A stretch of 64,000 nucleotides of DNA from Corynebacterium sp. (GCA_030530875.1 JAUMUD010000004.1:1-64000), one strand, 5' to 3'. Counted from the first letter of the stretch, positions 1 through 9,792 are shown. Translations and numbers: made by a program. Notes: generated by a model from the letters alone, not told the origin.

Positions 1-2
1 AA

Positions 3-1358
3 ATTACCCTGATTGAAGACCAAGGCTTGGGCGGTTCCGCAGTGATCCATGACTGCGTACCATCCAAGTCTTTTATCGCAGCAACAAGTATCCGCACGGA
101 CCTCAGGCAGGCCGATGCCATGGGCTTTGATAATGGTGGCGCCTCTTCGAGTTTTCACCTCAAACTCGCCGCAGTTAATGACCGTGTTCACGCCCTCGCC
201 CTAGCCCAATCCAATGATGTGCGCGCTAAGGTCGAGCGGGCAGGAGTTCACGTTATCCGAGGTAAAGCCCGGTTCGATGATAAAATATCCCAACACTCCA
301 CCCATTTTGTCCGCATTATTCACGAGGGTGGAAGCGAGGATGTAGTCGAGTGTGACCTTGTGCTCATTGCCACCGGCGCAAGCCCCCGCGTGCTGCCCAA
401 TGCAGTGCCCGATGGTGAGCGAATCCTCACCTGGCGCCAGGTCTATAATCTCCACGACTTGCCTGAACATCTGATCGTCGTTGGTTCGGGTGTTACCGGT
501 GCTGAGTTTGTTTCTGCCTTTGCCGAACTTGGCGTCAAAGTCACCATGGTCGCCTCCCGCGACCGTATCCTCCCACACGATGATGCCGATGCGGCCGATG
601 TTCTCGAAACCGTGCTTTCCGGCCGCGGTGTTCACCTAGAAAAGCATGCCCGCGTGGATTCCGTCCAACGCACCACCTACGAGCAAGACGGTCGAACAAA
701 GGACGGTGTGGTTGTTAAAACAACTGACGGACGTGAGATTTATGGCTCGCACGCACTGATGACCGTGGGCTCCATCCCAAATACCAAGGACCTCGGCCTG
801 GAAAAAATCGGCGTGGATATGACCCGCTCTGGCCACATCAAAGTCGACCGCGTCTCCCGCACCTCCGTTGCCGGCATCTATGCCGCTGGTGACTGCACCG
901 ATCTCTTCCCTCTGGCCTCCGTGGCCGCCATGCAAGGCCGCATCGCCATGTACCACGCCCTGGGCGAAGGTGTAGCCCCAATCCGACTCAAAACAGTCGC
1001 CACCGCGGTCTTCACCCGCCCAGAAATCGCAGCTGTGGGCGTTACCCACGCCCAAGTTGAGAGTGGTGAAATCTCCGCGCGCGTTGTAGTGCTACCCTTG
1101 GCTACAAACCCGAGGGCCAAAATGCGCTCGCTTCGACATGGCTTCGTCAAGCTCTTTTGCCGCAAAAATTCCGGGCAGATTATTGGCGGAGTCGTCGTTG
1201 CGCCAACCGCGTCGGAGCTGATCCTCCCAATCGCGGTGGCGGTGAATAATCGCCTAACAGTGAGCGATTTAGCATCCACCTTTGCCGTCTACCCATCACT
1301 CTCCGGCTCGATTACAGAGGCTGCACGCCAGCTCGTGCAGCATGATGATCTCGGCTAA
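3..1358 (+). CDS. lpdA: LpdA-like NAD(P)H quinone reductase, 5'-truncated by window edge
   Basis: Flavoprotein of the pyridine nucleotide-disulphide oxidoreductase family. The reading frame is open from base 3, so the N-terminus with the first FAD-binding motif is outside the window. A second dinucleotide-binding motif (VVGSGVTGAEF) and a C-terminal FAD motif (GIYAAGDCTD) are visible. The active-site segment reads GGSAVIHDCVPSK: only the distal cysteine of the usual CxxxxC redox pair is present. The C-terminal His-Glu pair of lipoamide dehydrogenases is replaced by FAVYPSLSGS. This matches mycobacterial LpdA, a quinone reductase, rather than a true dihydrolipoamide dehydrogenase. It ends 32 bp before pyc. 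The family call is firm; the substrate is inferred. Confidence 0.85.
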   Translation: MTLIEDQGLGGSAVIHDCVPSKSFIAATSIRTDLRQADAMGFDNGGASSSFHLKLAAVNDRVHALALAQSNDVRAKVERAGVHVIRGKARFDDKISQHSTHFVRIIHEGGSEDVVECDLVLIATGASPRVLPNAVPDGERILTWRQVYNLHDLPEHLIVVGSGVTGAEFVSAFAELGVKVTMVASRDRILPHDDADAADVLETVLSGRGVHLEKHARVDSVQRTTYEQDGRTKDGVVVKTTDGREIYGSHALMTVGSIPNTKDLGLEKIGVDMTRSGHIKVDRVSRTSVAGIYAAGDCTDLFPLASVAAMQGRIAMYHALGEGVAPIRLKTVATAVFTRPEIAAVGVTHAQVESGEISARVVVLPLATNPRAKMRSLRHGFVKLFCRKNSGQIIGGVVVAPTASELILPIAVAVNNRLTVSDLASTFAVYPSLSGSITEAARQLVQHDDLG

Positions 1359-1390
1359 AATTCCCTAACTCACCCCTGTGGAGCTCTACT

Positions 1391-4300
1391 ATGCCTTTCT
1401 CAAAAATCCTGGTTGCCAACCGCGGTGAAATTGCTGTGCGCGCCTACCGCGCCGCCTTCGAACTTGGCTCCGAGACAGTCGCTGTCTACCCCAAGGAAGA
1501 CCGCAATTCCTTCCACCGCTCCCATGCCTCCGAAGCATGGCTCATCGGCCGTGATGACTCCCCAGTCAAGGCCTATTTGAATATTGACGAAATGGTGCGC
1601 GTCGCAAAGCAATCTCATGCGGACGCCATCTATCCCGGCTATGGATTCCTCTCCGAAAATGCCCAATTCGCCCGCGAATGCGCCGAAAATGGCATCACCT
1701 TCATCGGCCCACAACCCGAGGTCCTCGAGCTCACCGGCGATAAAGCGCGCGCCATTACCGCTGCGCGCGAGGCCGGGCTCCCAGTCCTTGAAGAAACCCT
1801 TGCCACCGACAATATCGATGAGCTTGTCGACGCCGCCGCATCCTTCTCCTACCCGCTCTTTGTCAAAGCAGTGGCCGGTGGCGGTGGTCGCGGCATGCGC
1901 TTTGTTCCCAGCGAAGCAGAGTTGCGGCACTTAGCTGCCGAGGCCAGCCGTGAGGCCCTCTCAGCCTTTGGCGATGCACGCGTCTATATTGAGCGCGCCG
2001 TTATTAATCCGCAGCATATTGAGGTGCAGATTCTTGCCGATAATTATGGCAATGTGATTCACCTCTATGAGCGCGACTGCTCGGTGCAGCGCCGCCACCA
2101 AAAGGTGGTAGAAATTGCACCAGCCCAGCATCTACCAGCAGATTTACGCAAGGAGATCTGTGATGCGGCCGTGCGTTTTGCCACCCATATTGGCTACACC
2201 GGCGCCGGTACCGTGGAGTTTTTGGTTGATGAGGATAATAACTATGTCTTCATTGAGATGAACCCACGTATCCAGGTGGAGCACACCGTGACCGAGGAAG
2301 TCACTCAGGTTGACCTGGTCAAAGCCCAGATGGAGATTGCTGCGGGTAAGAGTCTGGAGGACCTTGGTCTTTCCCAGGATAAGATTCGTGTTCAAGGTGC
2401 GGCCCTCCAGTGTCGTATTACTACCGAGGATCCTGCCAATGGCTTCCGCCCCGATACTGGCACAATTACTTCCTACCGAAGCCCAGGTGGCGCAGGTGTG
2501 CGTCTTGATGGCGCTATCCAGCTTGGTGGTGAAATTACCGCCCACTTTGATTCCATGCTGGTTAAGCTCACCTGCCGCGGCCAGGATTTTGAAACTGCCG
2601 TTGTGCGTGCCCAGCGAGCCTTGGCTGAGTTCCATGTTTCTGGTGTGGCCACCAATATTGGCTTCCTGCGTGCCCTTTTGCGCGAGCCAGACTTCCTAAA
2701 TACCCGTATTTCCACGGCCTTCATTGCTGAGCACCCATGGTTGATGGTTGCCCCACCGGCCGATGATGAGCCAAGTCGAATCCTGGATTATCTGGCCGAT
2801 ATTACGGTTAATCGCCCGCACGGTTTGCCACCTGAGCAGGCAATTCAGGCCCGTGAGAAGCTCCCATCCTTGCCTCTTGGTCAGCCGCCGCGCGGTTCGC
2901 GCGATTTGCTGCGCGACCTTGGCCCAAAGAAATTCGCTGAGCGCTTGCGCAAACAAGATGCTCTCGCTTTGACGGATACTACTTTCCGCGATGCGCACCA
3001 GAGTCTGCTCGCCACCCGCATTCGCAGCAATGCGCTTGTCGACGCCGCCCGTTACACCTCCTACCTCACCCCAGAACTCCTCTCCGTTGAGGCCTGGGGT
3101 GGCGCCACCTACGATGTGGCCCTGCGCTTCCTGCATGAGGATCCATGGCAGCGTCTCGACGAGCTCCGCTCTGCAATGCCAAATATCAATTTGCAGATGC
3201 TGCTTCGTGGCCGAAATGCTGTGGGCTATACGCCGTATCCAGATAAGGTCTGTGCCCAGTTTGTTCAGGAGGCCACGGAGTCAGGCATTGATATTTTCCG
3301 TATCTTTGATGCGCTCAATGATGTGAGCCAAATGCGCCCAGCCATTGAGGCCGTGCTGGAAACTGGCACTGCGGTAGCTGAGGTGGCCATGGCCTATAGT
3401 GGCAATTTGGCTGACCCAAATGAGAAGCTCTATACGCTGGACTACTACCTCAAGCTTGCCGAGGAGATTGTCAATAGTGGCGCCCATATCTTGGCCATTA
3501 AGGATATGGCTGGTCTGCTGCGCCCAGCAGCTGCCAGCAAGCTCGTGACTGCTCTGCGCCAGAACTTCGACCTGCCAGTGCATGTCCATACCCATGACAC
3601 TGCTGGTGGCCAGCTTGCCACCTATCTGGCTGCGGCTAATGCGGGTGCAGATGCCATTGATGGTGCCAGTGCACCACTTTCTGGTTCGACCTCGCAGCCA
3701 AGTCTCTCTGCCATTGTGGCGGCCTTTGATAATACCTACAGGTCAACGGGCATTAGCCTTGATAATGTCTGCGCCATGGAACCATATTGGGAGGCCGTGC
3801 GCACCAATTACAAGCCATTTGAGGCTGGGGTTCCTGGCCCAACCGGCCGCGTCTACCACCATGAGATCCCTGGTGGTCAGCTCTCCAACCTGCGCGCCCA
3901 AGCCCAGGCCCTTGGTTTGGCCGACCAGTTTGAAAAGATCGAGGACTACTATGCGGCGGTTAATGAGATGCTTGGTCGCCCAACCAAGGTGACCCCATCC
4001 TCCAAGGTGGTCGGTGACCTAGCCCTCTACTTGGTTGGTGCCAATGTGGACCCACAGGACTTTGTGGCCGACCCACAGAAGTACGACATCCCGGATTCTG
4101 TGATTGCCTTCCTCAATGGTGAATTGGGTACCCCTCCGGGTGGCTGGCCAGAGCCACTGCGCACCAAGATCTTGGAGGGCCGCGCCGAGGCTACCACTGC
4201 CACCATGACAGTTCCTGAGGATCTGGACAAGGACCTGGGATCGCGCGACCGTAGCGTGCGCCGCACGGCTCTTAATAAGCTCATGTTTGAGAAGCCAACT

Positions 4301-4786
4301 GCGGAGTTTATTGAGCACCGTCGTCGCTATGGAAATACCAGTGTGCTCGAGGACCGTGAGTTTTTCTATGGGCTGGTAGAGGGCGTCGAAAAGCAAATTA
4401 ATCTATCGGATGCGACCCAGATGATGGTTCGTCTCGATGCCATTTCTGAACCTGACGATAAGGGCATGCGTGCGGTAGTATTTAATGTAAATGGTCAGAT
4501 TAGGCCACTGCGCGTCCGTGATACCAAGGTGGAATCCACATCGACGGCCGCTGAGAAGGCAAATCCTGCCAATCCTGGTCATGTTGCGGCCCCATTTGCG
4601 GGTGTCGTGACTGTGACAGCTGTGGAAGGCGATAAAGTTGAGGCAGGTGCGCCGGTTGCTGTCATTGAGGCAATGAAGATGGAAGCAACAATTACGGCCC
4701 CAATTTCGGGTACTGTAACGCGCATAGTGCTTAATCAAACGGCAAAGGTGGAAGGCGGCGACTTGCTGCTGGTCATCGCGCCGTAA
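1391..4786 (+). CDS. pyc: Pyruvate carboxylase
   Basis: Biotin-dependent carboxylation of pyruvate to oxaloacetate, the main anaplerotic reaction of corynebacteria. The 1131 residues carry all three domains on one chain. The N-terminal biotin carboxylase starts [14 protein letters not shown] and has the ATP-grasp glycine loop GGGGRGMR near residue 163. The carboxyltransferase domain begins around residue 528 (DTTFRDAHQSL) and has the metal-site lysine in IKDMAG near residue 704. The C-terminal biotinyl domain has EAMKME, with the biotinylated lysine near residue 1096. Length and order are normal. The ATG start is close upstream of the ATP-grasp fold; the start is slightly shorter than in C. 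glutamicum. Biotin attachment would depend on birA at 13284. Confidence 0.98.
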   Translation: MPFSKILVANRGEIAVRAYRAAFELGSETVAVYPKEDRNSFHRSHASEAWLIGRDDSPVKAYLNIDEMVRVAKQSHADAIYPGYGFLSENAQFARECAENGITFIGPQPEVLELTGDKARAITAAREAGLPVLEETLATDNIDELVDAAASFSYPLFVKAVAGGGGRGMRFVPSEAELRHLAAEASREALSAFGDARVYIERAVINPQHIEVQILADNYGNVIHLYERDCSVQRRHQKVVEIAPAQHLPADLRKEICDAAVRFATHIGYTGAGTVEFLVDEDNNYVFIEMNPRIQVEHTVTEEVTQVDLVKAQMEIAAGKSLEDLGLSQDKIRVQGAALQCRITTEDPANGFRPDTGTITSYRSPGGAGVRLDGAIQLGGEITAHFDSMLVKLTCRGQDFETAVVRAQRALAEFHVSGVATNIGFLRALLREPDFLNTRISTAFIAEHPWLMVAPPADDEPSRILDYLADITVNRPHGLPPEQAIQAREKLPSLPLGQPPRGSRDLLRDLGPKKFAERLRKQDALALTDTTFRDAHQSLLATRIRSNALVDAARYTSYLTPELLSVEAWGGATYDVALRFLHEDPWQRLDELRSAMPNINLQMLLRGRNAVGYTPYPDKVCAQFVQEATESGIDIFRIFDALNDVSQMRPAIEAVLETGTAVAEVAMAYSGNLADPNEKLYTLDYYLKLAEEIVNSGAHILAIKDMAGLLRPAAASKLVTALRQNFDLPVHVHTHDTAGGQLATYLAAANAGADAIDGASAPLSGSTSQPSLSAIVAAFDNTYRSTGISLDNVCAMEPYWEAVRTNYKPFEAGVPGPTGRVYHHEIPGGQLSNLRAQAQALGLADQFEKIEDYYAAVNEMLGRPTKVTPSSKVVGDLALYLVGANVDPQDFVADPQKYDIPDSVIAFLNGELGTPPGGWPEPLRTKILEGRAEATTATMTVPEDLDKDLGSRDRSVRRTALNKLMFEKPTAEFIEHRRRYGNTSVLEDREFFYGLVEGVEKQINLSDATQMMVRLDAISEPDDKGMRAVVFNVNGQIRPLRVRDTKVESTSTAAEKANPANPGHVAAPFAGVVTVTAVEGDKVEAGAPVAVIEAMKMEATITAPISGTVTRIVLNQTAKVEGGDLLLVIAP

Positions 4787-4807
4787 GTTAATAAAATGGA
4801 GGAAAAG

Positions 4808-5137
4808 ATGCGAAAGCTCGCAGCTGTTGTTTGTGCTGGTGCCGCCGCTCTGGGTATGGGTATTGCCGCCCCTAAGGCAAATGCTGCCATGGATGTGACC
4901 AATGCCCAGTATCAGGGCGTTGTGGATACCATTAATGCTGTGGACTGCCAGGCAGTTCTCAAGACCCAGCGTGATTATGGTGCGTATAGCATTGGTCAGG
5001 TTCGTGGCCTGGCTATTGCGCAGGCTACCGCTTACCAGGGTCGTATTCTCACTGCCCGTGAGATTGGCATGATTGATGGCCTCATCGGCGTGGCACGTGC
5101 TCGTGTTCTTGCTTGCGGTGGTGTGGTTAACCCTTAA
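4808..5137 (+). CDS. Small secreted protein, function unknown
   Basis: A 109-residue exported protein. GGAGG at 4798-4802 lies 5 bases before the ATG at 4808, so this start is preferred over the in-frame ATG at 4796, which overlaps the ribosome binding site. MRKLAAVVCAGAAALGMGIA followed by PKANA-A is a classical signal peptide, with cleavage probably after ANA. The mature part of about 85 residues is mostly helical in character and has two cysteines, one in AVDCQAV and one near the C-terminus (LACGG), which could pair outside the cell. It follows pyc by 21 bp and may be read from the same transcript. I do not recognise a family with a known function. Confidence 0.8.
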   Translation: MRKLAAVVCAGAAALGMGIAAPKANAAMDVTNAQYQGVVDTINAVDCQAVLKTQRDYGAYSIGQVRGLAIAQATAYQGRILTAREIGMIDGLIGVARARVLACGGVVNP

Positions 5138-5170
5138 TCGCCGCAGGTAAAGCAGCCAACAAAGTAAAAA

Positions 5171-5205
5171 CGTGGTTTCCCACTTAGTGTGGGAGCCACG
5201 TTTTT
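5171..5205 (+). terminator. Rho-independent terminator after pyc and secreted-protein gene
   Basis: Inverted repeat CGTGGTTTCCCAC / GTGGGAGCCACG (one internal mismatch) with a 5-base loop, followed by TTTTT and preceded by AAAAA, so it could work in both directions. It separates the plus-strand pyc unit from the convergent minus-strand carboxylase cluster. A family A palindrome begins on the next base. Confidence 0.85.
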
Positions 5206-5219
5206 CTTGTTTAGACAAG
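5206..5219. repeat. 14-bp palindrome, family A
   Basis: CTTGTTTAGACAAG, directly after the T-tract of the terminator at 5171-5205. Intergenic. Confidence 0.75.
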
Positions 5220-5289
5220 TCGCGCCGAAGCGTGTTTGGCTTTGTCGCTAAACGAGGCGCGAGGGCTGAGGTGCGGTACTGGGGTGGGG

Positions 5290-5688
5290 TTACTTGTTTG
5301 AACGAGTTGCGTCGATAAAACGGGTGATGGGGCCGCGTGCTTCGATCACTGCATCGGCGGGCGTTTTATCGCGCAGCTGCGCATCAGTATTGGGCAGGAT
5401 GCGCTCAGGGTCACCGGAGGGAAAGAGCTCCAAACGGTCCTCGGCAGGGGAGTAGAGGGCCAGCGCGACAAGGTCCACACTGGTTTGCTCACAGACCGCC
5501 CAGGAATAGAGGACATCAGAAAGCCAAAGGTCACGGGCCATCTGAGGTAAAATCATCAAGTTTTTCTCGGTGGCGAGAGTGTCAGGATTGGTGGGGATGA
5601 GGGAGAGAGCGTGAGTGTCGTCGATACGCTCATCAAAATGAAGAGGGCGGACGTAAAAACGCCCGCCGTTAATCTCTACTGGCTCCAT
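5290..5688 (-). CDS. Conserved hypothetical protein downstream of accBC
   Basis: About 132 residues, soluble, with no signal peptide and no motif I recognise. The ATG at 5688 (MEPVEINGGRFYVRPL) overlaps the stop of accBC (5693-5695) closely enough for coupled translation, and AAGGA lies about 10 bases upstream of it. In-frame alternatives are ATG at 5703 and TTG at 5715. The protein is acidic with several tryptophans and reads like a small alpha/beta domain. As the last gene of the accBC transcript it may serve in the same process, but that rests on position alone. Confidence 0.7.
   Translation of the reverse strand: MEPVEINGGRFYVRPLHFDERIDDTHALSLIPTNPDTLATEKNLMILPQMARDLWLSDVLYSWAVCEQTSVDLVALALYSPAEDRLELFPSGDPERILPNTDAQLRDKTPADAVIEARGPITRFIDATRSNK
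5293..5306. repeat. 14-bp palindrome, family A, one mismatch
   Basis: CTTGTTTGAACGAG. One base breaks the right arm. It lies in the last codons of the hypothetical gene at 5290-5688. Confidence 0.45.
5544..5558 (+). repeat. 15-bp directional motif, family B
   Basis: GAGGTAAAATCATCA on the plus strand, inside a minus-strand gene where its complement encodes part of MILPQM. The nearest intact family A copy is 338 bp away. Confidence 0.65.
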
Positions 5689-5692
5689 GCCT

Positions 5693-7486
5693 TTAGGCTT
5701 CATCCTTGATGTCAAGCATGGCCTGGCCCTTGGTCACACCATCACCAGGTGCGATGGAAAGACCGGAAACAACACCCGCCTTATGGGCCTTGACTGGGTT
5801 CTCCATCTTCATGGCCTCAAGCACAATCACGGTATCGCCCTCAGCAACCGTGGCACCTTCCTCCACATTGACCTTGATAACCGTACCCTGCATTGGGGCA
5901 GCCACAGTATCACCGGACACAGCCTTAGCAGCACCGCCACCGCGACGCTTACGTGGCTTCTTCTTTGTGCTGGTGCCGCCGAAGGAGAAATCACCTGGGA
6001 GGCGGACCTCAACGCGACGACCATCAATCTCCACAACAACGCTCTGGGTTGGGATGGAGTAATCATCATCCGAAGCCTCAGACTCATCCACATAGGCAGG
6101 AATTGGGTTATCCCATTCCTCCTCAATCCACTTGGTGTAGACCTTGAAGCCATTCTCATCGCCCACGAACGCTGGGTTCTCGACAATATGGCGGTGGAAT
6201 GGGAGTGCGGTAGGCATACCCTCAACCACATACTCAGCCAGCGCACGGCGGGCGCGCTGCAGGGCCTGGGTGCGGTCCTCGCCCCAGACAATCAGCTTAG
6301 CCAGCATGGAGTCGAACTGGCCGCCAATAACGGAGCCCTCACGCACACCGGAGTCCATACGAACACCAGGGCCGGCTGGCTCCACATAGCGGGTAATGGT
6401 GCCAGGGGCTGGCATGAAGTTAGAACCTGGGTCCTCGCCATTAATGCGGAACTCGAAGGCGTGGCCGAATGGCTTTGGATCCTCCTTGAGCTCAAGCTCA
6501 CGGCCCTCAGCAATACGGAACTGCTCACGAACCAAGTCAATGCCGGTGGTGGCCTCCGTAACTGGGTGCTCCACCTGCAGACGGGTATTAACCTCAAGGA
6601 AGGAAATCAGGCCATCAGAGCCAACAAGGTACTCCACGGTGCCGGCGCCATAGTAGCCAGCCTCGCGGCAGATGGCCTTAGCAGACTCGTGGAGGCGAGT
6701 ATTCTGCTCCTCAGTGAGGAATGGGGCTGGGGACTCCTCAACGAGCTTCTGGAAGCGACGCTGCAGGGAGCAGTCGCGGGTACCAACCACAATGACATTG
6801 CCGTGCTGGTCGGCCAGCACCTGGCACTCCACGTGGCGGGCCTTATCCAGGTAGCGCTCCACAAAGCACTCACCGCGACCGAAGGCAGCAACAGCCTCAC
6901 GGGTAGCAGACTCGTAGAGGTCCTCGACCTCATCCATCTCATAGGCAACCTTCATGCCGCGGCCACCGCCACCGAAAGCAGCCTTAATGGCGATTGGCAG
7001 GCCATGCTCCTCAGCAAAAGCCTTAACCTCAGCAGCATCCTTTACTGGCTCCTTGGTGCCAGGGGCCATTGGGGCATTGGCCTTGAGTGCAATAGAACGG
7101 GCAGTCACCTTGTCGCCGAGGTCACGAATGGACTCAGGGCTTGGGCCGATCCAAATCAGACCAGCATCAATCACAGCCTGGGCAAATTCAGCATTCTCAG
7201 AGAGGAAGCCATAGCCAGGGTGGATGGCATCTGCGCCGGACTTCTTCGCGGCGTCGAGAATCTTATCAATAACCAGGTAGGACTCGGCGGAATTCTTACC
7301 ACCAAGGGCGAAGGCCTCATCAGCCATGCTGACAAATGGGGCATCAGCATCAGGCTCAGCGTAGACCGCGACTGAAGAGATACCAGCATCACGGGCCGCA
7401 CGGATAACGCGCACGGCAATCTCGCCTCGGTTCGCAATCAGAACCTTGGTGATCTCTCGAGTCTTCTTAGTGGTCGTGGAACTCAC
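5693..7486 (-). CDS. accBC: Acyl-CoA carboxylase alpha subunit (biotin carboxylase + BCCP)
   Basis: This subunit carboxylates its own biotin using ATP and bicarbonate, then hands the carboxyl group to AccD beta subunits for malonyl-CoA, methylmalonyl-CoA and long-chain acyl-CoA synthesis (fatty and mycolic acids). The 597 residues start [20 protein letters not shown]. They contain the ATP-grasp glycine loop GGGGRGMK, the biotin carboxylase signature [10 protein letters not shown] and a C-terminal biotinyl domain, EAMKME, with the target lysine near residue 560. A lysine- and glycine-rich linker ([15 protein letters not shown]) separates the two domains. The start is GTG, with GGAGGAATT immediately upstream. 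It is transcribed with the rhodanese gene upstream and the hypothetical gene at 5290 downstream. Confidence 0.96.
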   Translation of the reverse strand: MSSTTTKKTREITKVLIANRGEIAVRVIRAARDAGISSVAVYAEPDADAPFVSMADEAFALGGKNSAESYLVIDKILDAAKKSGADAIHPGYGFLSENAEFAQAVIDAGLIWIGPSPESIRDLGDKVTARSIALKANAPMAPGTKEPVKDAAEVKAFAEEHGLPIAIKAAFGGGGRGMKVAYEMDEVEDLYESATREAVAAFGRGECFVERYLDKARHVECQVLADQHGNVIVVGTRDCSLQRRFQKLVEESPAPFLTEEQNTRLHESAKAICREAGYYGAGTVEYLVGSDGLISFLEVNTRLQVEHPVTEATTGIDLVREQFRIAEGRELELKEDPKPFGHAFEFRINGEDPGSNFMPAPGTITRYVEPAGPGVRMDSGVREGSVIGGQFDSMLAKLIVWGEDRTQALQRARRALAEYVVEGMPTALPFHRHIVENPAFVGDENGFKVYTKWIEEEWDNPIPAYVDESEASDDDYSIPTQSVVVEIDGRRVEVRLPGDFSFGGTSTKKKPRKRRGGGAAKAVSGDTVAAPMQGTVIKVNVEEGATVAEGDTVIVLEAMKMENPVKAHKAGVVSGLSIAPGDGVTKGQAMLDIKDEA

Positions 7487-7508
7487 AATTCCTCCAGAAT
7501 CTTTCTAT

Positions 7509-8390
7509 TTATTCGGCTGTACTCGGGTCGGATTCGCGGACGATCGGGGTACGGATCATATTGCCCCATTCGAGCCACGAGCCGTCATAGTTGAGGACTT
7601 CCTCATATCCGAGGAGATATTTTAACACGAACCAGGCCAAAGCACTGCGATTTCCCAGGTTACAGTAGGTGATTGTTTTGTTAGTAGGAGAAAATTTTGC
7701 GAATAGTGTTCGTAGATCCGACGGGGTCTTAAAATTGCCATTGGCATAGAGCAATTCTTCCCACGGGATATTAATCGCACCCGGAATATGGCCGGCGCGC
7801 GCAGTGAGAATCGCGGTCTCATCCTCAGTATATTCATGGGTGCCATTGAAGAAAGATTCAGGGCGCGCATCGACGAGCGCATGACACTCCCGCACATCCC
7901 CGGAGAAAGCGCGGAATTCCGCTTCCCTTAGTTCCGGTACCGGATACTCACTTGGTTTCGGCTCAGGGACACTGAAGCTGGTTTCACGCTCACTGGTCAT
8001 CCAGGAGTCACGGCCGCCATTGAGCAGGCGCACATCCTCGTGGCCGTACATGAGGAAAATCCACATGGCATATGCAGCCCAGCAGTTAAAACCATCGCCA
8101 TAAATAATGATGGTGTCATCCGGCCTAATGCCCTTGGCGCTCATGAGCGCTGCAAAGGCCTCAGGGCTCAAAATATCGCGCATATTTTGGTCATTGAGCT
8201 CAGTTTTCCACTCAATGCGCATGGCGCTTGGAATGTGGCCAATATTATACAGAAGCGGATTTTCATCCACCTCCACTACTTTGATATTGGGGCGCCCAAT
8301 GCGGGCTGAGAGCCACTGGGCAGTAACCAGGCGCTCCGGATGTGCATAATCTGCTAGGAGCGGACTGGGGTCAATATCAGTGATGGCCAT
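7509..8390 (-). CDS. Thiosulfate sulfurtransferase (two-domain rhodanese)
   Basis: About 293 residues with two rhodanese domains. The C-terminal domain carries the active-site loop CNLGNRSA, with the catalytic cysteine in TITYCNLG. The N-terminal domain has the fold but no equivalent cysteine in its loop, as usual for tandem rhodaneses. It transfers sulfane sulfur, classically from thiosulfate to cyanide; the cellular acceptor is unknown. I place the start at ATG 8390 (MAITDIDPSPLL), preceded by AAAGGAAT, rather than the longer frame from 8420. Its place next to accBC is the same as thtR in C. glutamicum. It ends 22 bp before the accBC start. Confidence 0.9.
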   Translation of the reverse strand: MAITDIDPSPLLADYAHPERLVTAQWLSARIGRPNIKVVEVDENPLLYNIGHIPSAMRIEWKTELNDQNMRDILSPEAFAALMSAKGIRPDDTIIIYGDGFNCWAAYAMWIFLMYGHEDVRLLNGGRDSWMTSERETSFSVPEPKPSEYPVPELREAEFRAFSGDVRECHALVDARPESFFNGTHEYTEDETAILTARAGHIPGAINIPWEELLYANGNFKTPSDLRTLFAKFSPTNKTITYCNLGNRSALAWFVLKYLLGYEEVLNYDGSWLEWGNMIRTPIVRESDPSTAE

Positions 8391-8478
8391 GGGATTCCTT
8401 TCGCGAAAATCTAGATACAAATAGTTTAGTAGCTATGATTGAACCAGCGCCATAAAAAGAAACATGATATAGGACACC

Positions 8479-9147
8479 CTAGGCCTGGCCGGCATTACGG
8501 GCATGGTTGGTGTAATAATCGAGGCCATCATCAAGGGCAATGGTCTGAATCTTATTCGTATTTCGGTCATAGCTCATCACCCACACAAGCTTATTTGTGG
8601 GGTAGGCATTGAAAACCGCATAGGACTGGCACTGGTTCGTATTTGCGGCCACCGTAAGGTCGGGAGCGTCGGTAGAGTTTGCGGAGCAGAAGGCATAGAT
8701 TGGGTTGCCGTAGGCCCGGACGGCGTCCTGGTAGGTGGAGTTGTAATTGATGGTTTCAGGGGTGTTTTTAATGCCGATGCGGTGCAATACACCCTTGCCA
8801 TCGAAATAATATGTGGCATCCTGGTAGGTCGCCGCCTGCCGAATCCATCCATCTTCCTGGCTCACATTGGTGCCTTCCGACGGAAAATCACCAACCTGTG
8901 TGCGAATATCGCTAATATTTTGCCCAATGCGAATGCCATTAACCATGAGGTTATCCCCGATTTTAACAATGAGCGCCTCGGTGGGCACAGGGGAATTAAG
9001 CACGGGTTCCTGCTTATCGGCCGAGCCACTATAACCGTGGAAGCTGGATGTGGTGAAATCAAAGCCAGCCACATTGAGAATGATTGCCAAAATTAAACCG
9101 GCCACCGCGAGTGCTGCGGGGCCGATCTGTTCCGGCAAAAAATCCAT
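8479..9147 (-). CDS. Membrane-anchored extracytoplasmic protein, function unknown
   Basis: Two hundred and twenty-two residues. One N-terminal hydrophobic segment (GPAALAVAGLILAIILNVAGF, about residues 9-29) is followed by a soluble domain of about 190 residues, probably outside the membrane. The domain has ordered beta-strand-like stretches (DATYYFDGKGVLHRIGIKN) and two cysteines (FCSAN, TNQCQ) that could form a disulphide. No catalytic motif is apparent. The gene lies between maf and the rhodanese gene, in the same direction, 9 bp from the maf stop. I do not recognise the family beyond its conserved place in this cluster. Confidence 0.75.
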   Translation of the reverse strand: MDFLPEQIGPAALAVAGLILAIILNVAGFDFTTSSFHGYSGSADKQEPVLNSPVPTEALIVKIGDNLMVNGIRIGQNISDIRTQVGDFPSEGTNVSQEDGWIRQAATYQDATYYFDGKGVLHRIGIKNTPETINYNSTYQDAVRAYGNPIYAFCSANSTDAPDLTVAANTNQCQSYAVFNAYPTNKLVWVMSYDRNTNKIQTIALDDGLDYYTNHARNAGQA

Positions 9148-9156
9148 GGTTATATA

Positions 9157-9780
9157 TTACCAAAATTGGGAAATACTCAAGCCAAAGGAATAAGCTGCTC
9201 GACGAATCACCGGAAGGCTCAAACCGAGGATGGCCGTCGTATCGCCCTCGACACGATCAATGAACCAACCACCGCGTGCTTCCAGCGTAAATGCGCCAGC
9301 ACACTCCAGGGCCTCGCCGGATTCAGCATAGGCCTCAAGGTCCTTTTCATTTGGATTGCTGAAGAAAATGGTGGAGGAAACAACTTCCTTCCATACATGG
9401 CCGGCACCACTAATCAAGCAGTGGGCAGTAATGAGCTCACCGGTCTTGCCTGCTTGATTACGCCAGCGCTCCAAGAAAACCTCTTTGGTGCGTGGTTTTC
9501 CTTGGAGATCACCGTCGATAAAGAGCATGGAATCCGCCGCAATGATGAGATCATCGGCGGTCAGGGGACGCTCACGGCGAAGGGTGCGCAGGCTCTCGCG
9601 GGCTTTGGCCTCAGCAATAGGGAGCAGGGCGCGGGTGGCGTGGAAGGAGGGGGAATCGCGCTTCCAGTTAGCATGCAAAATCGCCTCCTCACTCACCTCA
9701 GCAGGGATAACCAGAGGCGTGATGCCGGCAGATTCCAGAATTGCTTTACGGGAAGGCGAAGAGGAGGCGAGAATAATCAT
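9157..9780 (-). CDS. maf: Maf family nucleoside triphosphate pyrophosphatase
   Basis: A 207-residue Maf/YhdE-type protein, a house-cleaning enzyme that hydrolyses non-canonical or modified nucleoside triphosphates to the monophosphate. The diagnostic N-terminal motif is ILASSSPSRKAILESAG (residues 3-19). The catalytic region includes LIIAADSMLFIDG, with the acidic residue expected to act as base, and GKPRTKEVFLERW downstream. It lies between accE and the membrane-protein gene at 8479 on the same strand, as in C. glutamicum. The start ATG is unambiguous because the motif begins three residues in. Confidence 0.93.
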   Translation of the reverse strand: MIILASSSPSRKAILESAGITPLVIPAEVSEEAILHANWKRDSPSFHATRALLPIAEAKARESLRTLRRERPLTADDLIIAADSMLFIDGDLQGKPRTKEVFLERWRNQAGKTGELITAHCLISGAGHVWKEVVSSTIFFSNPNEKDLEAYAESGEALECAGAFTLEARGGWFIDRVEGDTTAILGLSLPVIRRAAYSFGLSISQFW

Positions 9781-9792
9781 AGTGTGATCTTA

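Noticed and set aside
2944..2957. CTTGCGCAAACAAG in pyc as another family A copy
   Set aside because: Core base 5 is C and the centre CGCA does not fit YTRR; likely chance.
5687..7375. Long plus-strand open frame (562 codons) opposite accBC
   Set aside because: It is the shadow of accBC on the other strand, made possible by its codon usage; no ribosome binding site and no recognisable domain.
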